From positions 1 to 25,636 of the forward strand of contig JAWCKF010000026.1 of NCBI GenBank assembly GCA_038852315.1: 25,636 bases of DNA, written 5' to 3'. The notes under the pieces are model-generated. The model was not told the origin of the DNA and did no database searches. It was given only the letters and a program-made list of their open reading frames with translations. The translations under genes and the position numbers were made by a program. Position 1 is the stretch's first letter; each line of letters starts with the position of its first letter. Below, piece by piece: positions 21,789 to 25,636 of the stretch. This DNA is from COMBO-56-21 sp038852315 (lineage in GTDB: Archaea; Thermoplasmatota; Thermoplasmata; UBA10834).

Positions 21789-22010
21789 GGCTGACGGCTT
21801 ACCGAGGCCGTAGCGGTTTCAGGCAGTGCAGTTCACCCTGTACCCGAAGGTACCTGGCTAGTGCACCTAGCCGCTATGGCCAGGAGGCCCCGAAGGACCT
21901 TAGGCTTCCCGAGGGCTCGCGCACCTCAGTACCGCGAAGAACGTAGGCGGGCTTAACTTCTGGGTTCGGAATGGGACCAGGTGTGGCCCCGCCACTTTGG
22001 CCGTCATACC
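21789..22010 (-). rRNA. rrf: 5S rRNA with an apparent expansion arm
   Basis: The 5' two-thirds is standard archaeal 5S: loop A (CAAAG), helix II (GGCGGG/CCCGCC), loop C CCCATTCCGAACCCAGAAGT, and loop E (GGTACTGAG, then GGGAAG). The 5' strand of helix I, TGACGGC (22006-22000), has a perfect partner GCCGTCA only at 21798-21792, about 85 bases beyond the normal 3' end. Between lie a UUCG-capped stem (GGTCC/GGGCC) and a long arm: GGCC-A-TAGCGG pairs with CCGCTA-C-GGCC, topped by GTACC-TTCG-GGTAC. The gene stands alone, with box A at 22040-22047. The alternative is a normal 5S, about 21878-22002, followed by a separate structured RNA. Confidence 0.85.
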
Positions 22011-22039
22011 GTTCTTTATGTCGTCTAAACGCGATGTCC

Positions 22040-22047
22040 TATTTAAG
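22040..22047 (-). promoter_or_regulatory. Box A of the 5S rRNA gene
   Basis: CTTAAATA on the minus strand places the transcript start at about 22016, a few bases before the 5' strand of helix I. Confidence 0.5.
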
Positions 22048-22164
22048 GCTTGTTGACCTCATTCAGGAGCCGCCGCGCTCTGCGTCTGGTATGTGGAAGG
22101 AACCAACGGTGTTGTAGGTCGGAGGCATTCTTGAGCTTGAGGGAGGAAGCCATTGCCGACCTAG

Positions 22165-22902
22165 ATGAGAAGCATCACAGCTGTCACCTTCGACCTGTGG
22201 GACACGCTCATCCAGGAGGTCCCTGGGGGCTCGGACAAGGTCGCGTCTGCCCGCGTGGACGGGATCAGGAGCTTCCTGGAGGAGAAAGGCCTCGTGCACT
22301 CTGTCGAAGAGGTCAGGGACGCTTATGCCAAGACAGGCGAGTTCCTGAACCTGCTCTGGAACAAGAACAGGGACATGCCAGTGAGGGATCAGGTGCTGTT
22401 CCTCCTCACCAGCATCGACAGCAGGCTGACGAGCAAGCTCTCGCCACCCGACATCTCCGCAATCGAGGACATCTACTGCAGGGGGATATTCGCCCGTCCG
22501 CCCGTGCTGCTCCCGGGTGCGAAGGAGCTTCTAGAGGCAGTGAGGTTCAGGGGCCTCAAAACAGCGCTGATATCGAACACGGGCCGGACGCCCGGCTCGA
22601 CCCTGAGGACGCTCCTTGATAGCATGGGCATACTCAGGCACTTCGATGTGACCACTTTCTCAAACGAAATCCTCGTCAGGAAACCGTCGGAGGCGGCCTT
22701 CACATTCACCCTGGACAGGCTGAGGGTGGTGCCCGTAGCCGCCGTGCACGTTGGCGACGACCCCGTCAGGGATGTGTTCGGAGCGCGCTCGGCGGGCATG
22801 CACGCCATCCACGTCGTTAGCAACGGCGAGGCGCCCTCGGAGCTCGCTGACGCGCACGTGAGCTCGCTCGGAGAGGTGCTAGAGAGGCTCGATGAGCTCT
22901 GA
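22165..22902 (+). CDS. HAD-superfamily hydrolase-like protein
   Basis: This 245-residue protein has a HAD core with a helical cap. Motif I is F-D-L-W-D-T-L with the nucleophile Asp10, motif II is I-S-N-T-G, motif III is V-R-K-P-S-E-A-A-F, and motif IV is H-V-G-D-D-P-V-R-D. Residue +2 after the nucleophile is Trp12 rather than the Asp that acts as acid/base in phosphatases, as in haloacid dehalogenases, which have Tyr there. The substrate is therefore unclear. ATG 22165 directly follows an in-frame TAG, so it is the first possible start; the ribosome-binding site is weak. Confidence 0.88.
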   Translation: MRSITAVTFDLWDTLIQEVPGGSDKVASARVDGIRSFLEEKGLVHSVEEVRDAYAKTGEFLNLLWNKNRDMPVRDQVLFLLTSIDSRLTSKLSPPDISAIEDIYCRGIFARPPVLLPGAKELLEAVRFRGLKTALISNTGRTPGSTLRTLLDSMGILRHFDVTTFSNEILVRKPSEAAFTFTLDRLRVVPVAAVHVGDDPVRDVFGARSAGMHAIHVVSNGEAPSELADAHVSSLGEVLERLDEL

Positions 22903-22950
22903 ACAGGTTTTTGAGCGCACAACCTGATAGTCCGACAGGGAGCACGCCCG

Positions 22951-23658
22951 ATGGACCTCTTCGGCAAGGCTTTCAAGGATTTCTACGAAGGCAAGCAGGT
23001 GGAACTCTACATCGAGAGGGACGACGGGTACCTCGATCGTCAGGATTTCTCCGAGTACTTCGAGGACTACCTATACTTCCCGGACGTCGAGAAGAAGGCG
23101 CTGGCGCATGCGAAGGGCAGGGTTCTGGACATCGGCGTGGGCGCGGGCCGCGTGGCACTTTACCTCCAGAGCCTCGGCATGGAGGTCGTTGGCCTGGACA
23201 TATCGGAGCACGCTCTCGAGGTCTCAAGGCTCAGGGGGGTTAAGAAGCTGATAAGGATGTCCGCGTGCGAACTGCAGCTGCCGGAGGGATCGTTCGATAC
23301 CGCCATCGCCTTCGGGAACAACTTCGGGCTGTGCGGCACCATGGACCGCGTGGCCGACATGATGCGGAGGCTCCGGAGGATACTCTCCGCGGACGGCGTA
23401 TTCCTAGCAGAATCGGTCGATCCCTACAACACGGACAAGGAGGAGCACCGCGAGTATCACAGGCGAAACATCGAGCGCGGAAGGCCTCCGGGACAGGTGA
23501 CGATAAGGTCAAGGTACATGGGCCAGGTTGATGACTGGATGGAGCTGTTGATGGTCACCCCAGGGGAGATGGCTAGCCTCTGCGCCGATACGGGATGGAG
23601 GATCGAGGCCTCCTATCCCGGCTCCCCGTACAACGTCTATGTGCTGACCAAATCCTAG
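22951..23658 (+). CDS. Class I SAM-dependent methyltransferase
   Basis: This 235-residue protein has motif I V-L-D-I-G-V-G-A-G-R-V-A, an acidic strand-2 end (V-V-G-L-D-I-S), motif IV region F-D-T-A-I-A-F-G-N-N-F-G, and L-R-R-I-L-S-A-D-G-V-F. These are the marks of a Rossmann-fold methyltransferase of the Methyltransf_11/25 group. The substrate cannot be read from the sequence. ATG 22951 has AGGGAG eight bases upstream. It follows the HAD-like gene by 48 bases. Its stop interlocks with the stop of the opposite DUF92 gene through CTAG at 23655-23658. Confidence 0.9.
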   Translation: MDLFGKAFKDFYEGKQVELYIERDDGYLDRQDFSEYFEDYLYFPDVEKKALAHAKGRVLDIGVGAGRVALYLQSLGMEVVGLDISEHALEVSRLRGVKKLIRMSACELQLPEGSFDTAIAFGNNFGLCGTMDRVADMMRRLRRILSADGVFLAESVDPYNTDKEEHREYHRRNIERGRPPGQVTIRSRYMGQVDDWMELLMVTPGEMASLCADTGWRIEASYPGSPYNVYVLTKS

Positions 23659-24428
23659 ACGAGCGCGAGCCCGAGCGCCACAAGCGTGCCCAGGCCTATC
23701 GAGACGAAGTTGTTCCCCAGCTTGCCTATCCTCTTGTCCCTCTCAAGCGTGGCACCTATCACGCTGTCTATCTGGCAGCCGAGGAAGCCGCAGAGCATGG
23801 GCACGAAGAGCGTCTTCGGTCCCGCCAGGAGGGCCTCGTCAAGGCCAGCGAAGACGACGTATGACACGGCAGAGGCGAATGCCGCTGCCACGAACGCAGC
23901 GAACTGGCCGGTCAGGGATATCCCTCCGTCCGTGCCCCTCGGCACGCGCTTGAAGGTGGTGATCATGTACACCCTTGGGTCGATTATGCCGATCTCGCTT
24001 GCAGCCGTGTCGGATGCGGCAACAGCGATGGCAGAGACGAACATGAAGCTCGCTATGTCCTCCGGCAGAAACTCCCCCAGCGGACCCGATGGGTCCGAGA
24101 AGAAGCTGGCGAGAGCTATCATGGTTGGGATGGCGCCGTTCGCGGCCACGTTCCTCCAGGTGCGCTCGCCCTTCGTGCCCTCCTGGAAGCCTTCCCTGGC
24201 CTTCCAATCGAACCTGAACCTCGTTGCTCCGAAGCTCGTGATGAGGAACAGGAGGAGCAGAAGCAACCACAGAAGGTGTCCGCACACGCCTATGACAACG
24301 CCGACGACGAAGGCCGATGCGGCACCTGTCAAGTCGAATATCCGGCGGGCATAGGTCGCGATGGCCATGGCGAGGCAGAACACCGTCACTCCGACTATCG
24401 TCACCAGGTCGGGCAGCGGGGAAGCCAA
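23655..24428 (-). CDS. DUF92-family integral membrane protein
   Basis: This 257-residue protein has about six or seven hydrophobic segments. It carries the family core A-S-D-T-A-A-S-E-I-G, R-V-P-R-G-T-D-G-G-I-S, and a late G-C-Q-I-D-S-V-I-G-A-T. DUF92 includes the plant protein VTE6, a phytyl-phosphate kinase, so a prenyl- or phytyl-phosphate kinase role is possible in an archaeon rich in isoprenoids; that is inference. TTG 24428 is chosen because AGGTGAT lies just upstream and the previous gene ends at 24437, so the two genes are probably one operon. Confidence 0.9.
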   Translation of the reverse strand: MASPLPDLVTIVGVTVFCLAMAIATYARRIFDLTGAASAFVVGVVIGVCGHLLWLLLLLLFLITSFGATRFRFDWKAREGFQEGTKGERTWRNVAANGAIPTMIALASFFSDPSGPLGEFLPEDIASFMFVSAIAVAASDTAASEIGIIDPRVYMITTFKRVPRGTDGGISLTGQFAAFVAAAFASAVSYVVFAGLDEALLAGPKTLFVPMLCGFLGCQIDSVIGATLERDKRIGKLGNNFVSIGLGTLVALGLALV

Positions 24429-24436
24429 GACATCAC

Positions 24437-25636
24437 CTAGGTCTCGCGCCGGCGGAACCCCGGCAGCAAAGGCGCCTTGGAATATAACTTCTTGGCTATG
24501 TCGGCCGCTCCCCTGAGCGCGTCCAGGTCACCATCCCACTCTGGCAGGACCGCCCCGAACCGCTTTTCAATCTCCTCCACCACCTGGACCATCTTCTTGG
24601 CCACCTTCCTAGAGGCCTTGCCGTGGAGCACGACCGCGAGGAACAGGTGCTTGCCCTTCTCTATGAGCACGCTCTTCTCGCCGAAGTCGAGTTTCCTCAA
24701 CGTGAATGAGGTCACGTCCTTGAAGGAATCACGCACGAAGTCCTGGATCGCGACGAACATGCTCCCCAGCACCTGGTCGTCCATGCCCGGCTTCAGCCTG
24801 CGGGTCGTGTGCGCGATCAGCCGCCCGTCGTTGTATATCACGAAGGCCTCGTCGACGGCTATCACGGACTCGCGTACGAAGTATCCGACGGTGCCGAGCA
24901 CCGCGAGCACGGCGAGCGCGAGCAGGTAGGGCCATGCCGCGTCGATGAAGTGCAGCTTGACCCTGACCGACATGACCTCAGATTGGGCCGAGTTCCCGGC
25001 CATGTCGGTCACGTTGAAGTAGTAGTCGATCTGACCAGCCCTGGTGGGGATCTCGAGCACGAAGTAGAACGCGCCGGATCCCGCAGGCTCCATGAAGAAA
25101 GCTGAGTATGCCTCGTCCCCCGGGAACCGCGCGTAAAGGACTACCTTGTCAGAGGCGACGTTGGGGTCGTCTATGACCACGGTCAGGTTGAGCTTGCCAC
25201 CGCCGTAGACCGACGGAGGGACATCTCCAGGGGCTATCGCTGGATCGTGGTCGTCTATGACTATCGTGACCGCAGGCATGTAGGCCGTGTTGCCTCCCTC
25301 ATCCGACGCGCGAACGACTATCGAGTAAGGTCCGTCCGTCCAACCCGTCGTGTCGAGGGTGTAGAGCGCGGTGAACTCGGCAAACGCCCCGCCGTTTATG
25401 GAGTACATGACAGACGCCAGAGGCGTGGACCCCTGGCCTATTATGAATTGCAGCGGCGTCCCGCTTCTCACCACGGCGCCGCTCGAGAGCCCGCTCATGC
25501 CTATGGTCGGCTGCTTCAAGCGGAGCAGCTTCTCCATGACGAAGCTCTGCATGTCGTCGTCCGCGATGGTGAGTCTGACGGTGTAGTCCCTTGTGGGGGA
25601 GTACTCGTGCGTCACCGCGACAGATGGGGGCCCATC
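24437..25636 (-). CDS. PKD/Ig-like surface protein with membrane helix and cytosolic domain, 5' end missing
   Basis: The reading frame is open to the window edge, so the N-terminus lies outside. The visible 399 residues start in the last strands of a PKD domain (T-H-E-Y-S-P-T-R-D-Y-T-V-R-L-T-I-A-D-D-D), followed by two Ig-like beta domains (YTLDTTGWTDGPYSIVVRAS; FYFVLEIPTRAGQIDYYFNV). A membrane helix, AWPYLLALAVLAVLGTVGYF, leads to a cytosolic domain of about 130 residues (EAFVIYNDGRLIAHTTRR...GSMFVAIQDFVRDSF). That domain has the alternating strand-helix look of roadblock or longin folds, which is a tentative reading. The architecture suggests an envelope sensor or adhesion protein linked to the cell interior. 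DUF92 follows after eight bases. Confidence 0.85.
   Translation of the reverse strand, partial: DGPPSVAVTHEYSPTRDYTVRLTIADDDMQSFVMEKLLRLKQPTIGMSGLSSGAVVRSGTPLQFIIGQGSTPLASVMYSINGGAFAEFTALYTLDTTGWTDGPYSIVVRASDEGGNTAYMPAVTIVIDDHDPAIAPGDVPPSVYGGGKLNLTVVIDDPNVASDKVVLYARFPGDEAYSAFFMEPAGSGAFYFVLEIPTRAGQIDYYFNVTDMAGNSAQSEVMSVRVKLHFIDAAWPYLLALAVLAVLGTVGYFVRESVIAVDEAFVIYNDGRLIAHTTRRLKPGMDDQVLGSMFVAIQDFVRDSFKDVTSFTLRKLDFGEKSVLIEKGKHLFLAVVLHGKASRKVAKKMVQVVEEIEKRFGAVLPEWDGDLDALRGAADIAKKLYSKAPLLPGFRRRET

Noticed and set aside
21878..22002. A normal 125-base 5S rRNA ending at GGCC/GGCC pairing
   Set aside because: The GGCCA/TGGCC helix would use loop A bases that are normally unpaired, has no terminator after it, and ignores the perfect 7-base helix I partner at 21792-21798. 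It is kept as the alternative.
1..25636. CRISPR array or insertion sequence
   Set aside because: No regularly spaced repeats and no transposase-like frame were seen on either strand.

Overview
The window looks like a G+C-rich chromosome segment of an uncultivated archaeon, most likely a Thermoplasmata-type euryarchaeote. It carries RadB, Alba, a free-standing Bud32 kinase, isopentenyl phosphate kinase with type 2 IPP isomerase, and DPH6. Many genes have TTTATA-like box A elements about 26-28 bases before the predicted transcript start, and several look leaderless. The phylum assignment is inference. A run of 10 N at 12078-12087 marks a scaffold gap, so the source is probably a draft or metagenome-derived genome.

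Layout. 1-114: start of a zinc-ribbon protein (-). 243-4721: a large eukaryote-like alpha-2-macroglobulin (+), then a winged-helix/zinc-ribbon/polytopic membrane protein and the diphthamide enzyme DPH6 (+). 7169-8482: lysine 2,3-aminomutase (-), sharing a hairpin with the end of dph6. 8856-10463: a secreted PKD-domain protein (+). 10638-13519: an accessory island described below. 13502-13575: tRNA-Pro(UGG) (-). 13664-14838: rdgB and bud32 (-). 14941-15606: radB (+), leaderless. 15609-18470: a tight isoprenoid operon, ipk-fni-idsA (-). 18596-18868: alba (-). 19159-20729: larE-larB (+), for the nickel-pincer cofactor. 20732-21673: a membrane-anchored double zinc-ribbon protein (-). 21789-22010: 5S rRNA (-), apparently with an extra arm of roughly 90 bases. 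22165-23658: a HAD-like protein and a methyltransferase (+). 23655-25636: DUF92 and a PKD/transmembrane/cytosolic-domain protein (-), the latter running off the window.

The most distinctive region is the 2.9 kb island at 10638-13519. It is bounded by an 18-of-19 match direct repeat; the right copy is the 3' end of the tRNA-Pro gene, the usual footprint of tRNA-directed integration. Inside are a possible PD-(D/E)XK-like nuclease, a GIY-YIG nuclease interrupted by the assembly gap, and an overlapping pair made of a single TATA-binding-protein repeat and a type I restriction specificity (HsdS-like) domain. Two matching palindromes precede the pair. Sampled 60-base rows are 40% G+C in the island (12841 row) and 68% in the backbone (20281 row). 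No integrase is visible; the gap may hide one.

The other main observations are the expanded 5S rRNA, the alpha-2-macroglobulin whose bait-region position is occupied by a two-helix membrane hairpin, and rdgB, whose conserved N-terminus has no ATG, GTG or TTG start.
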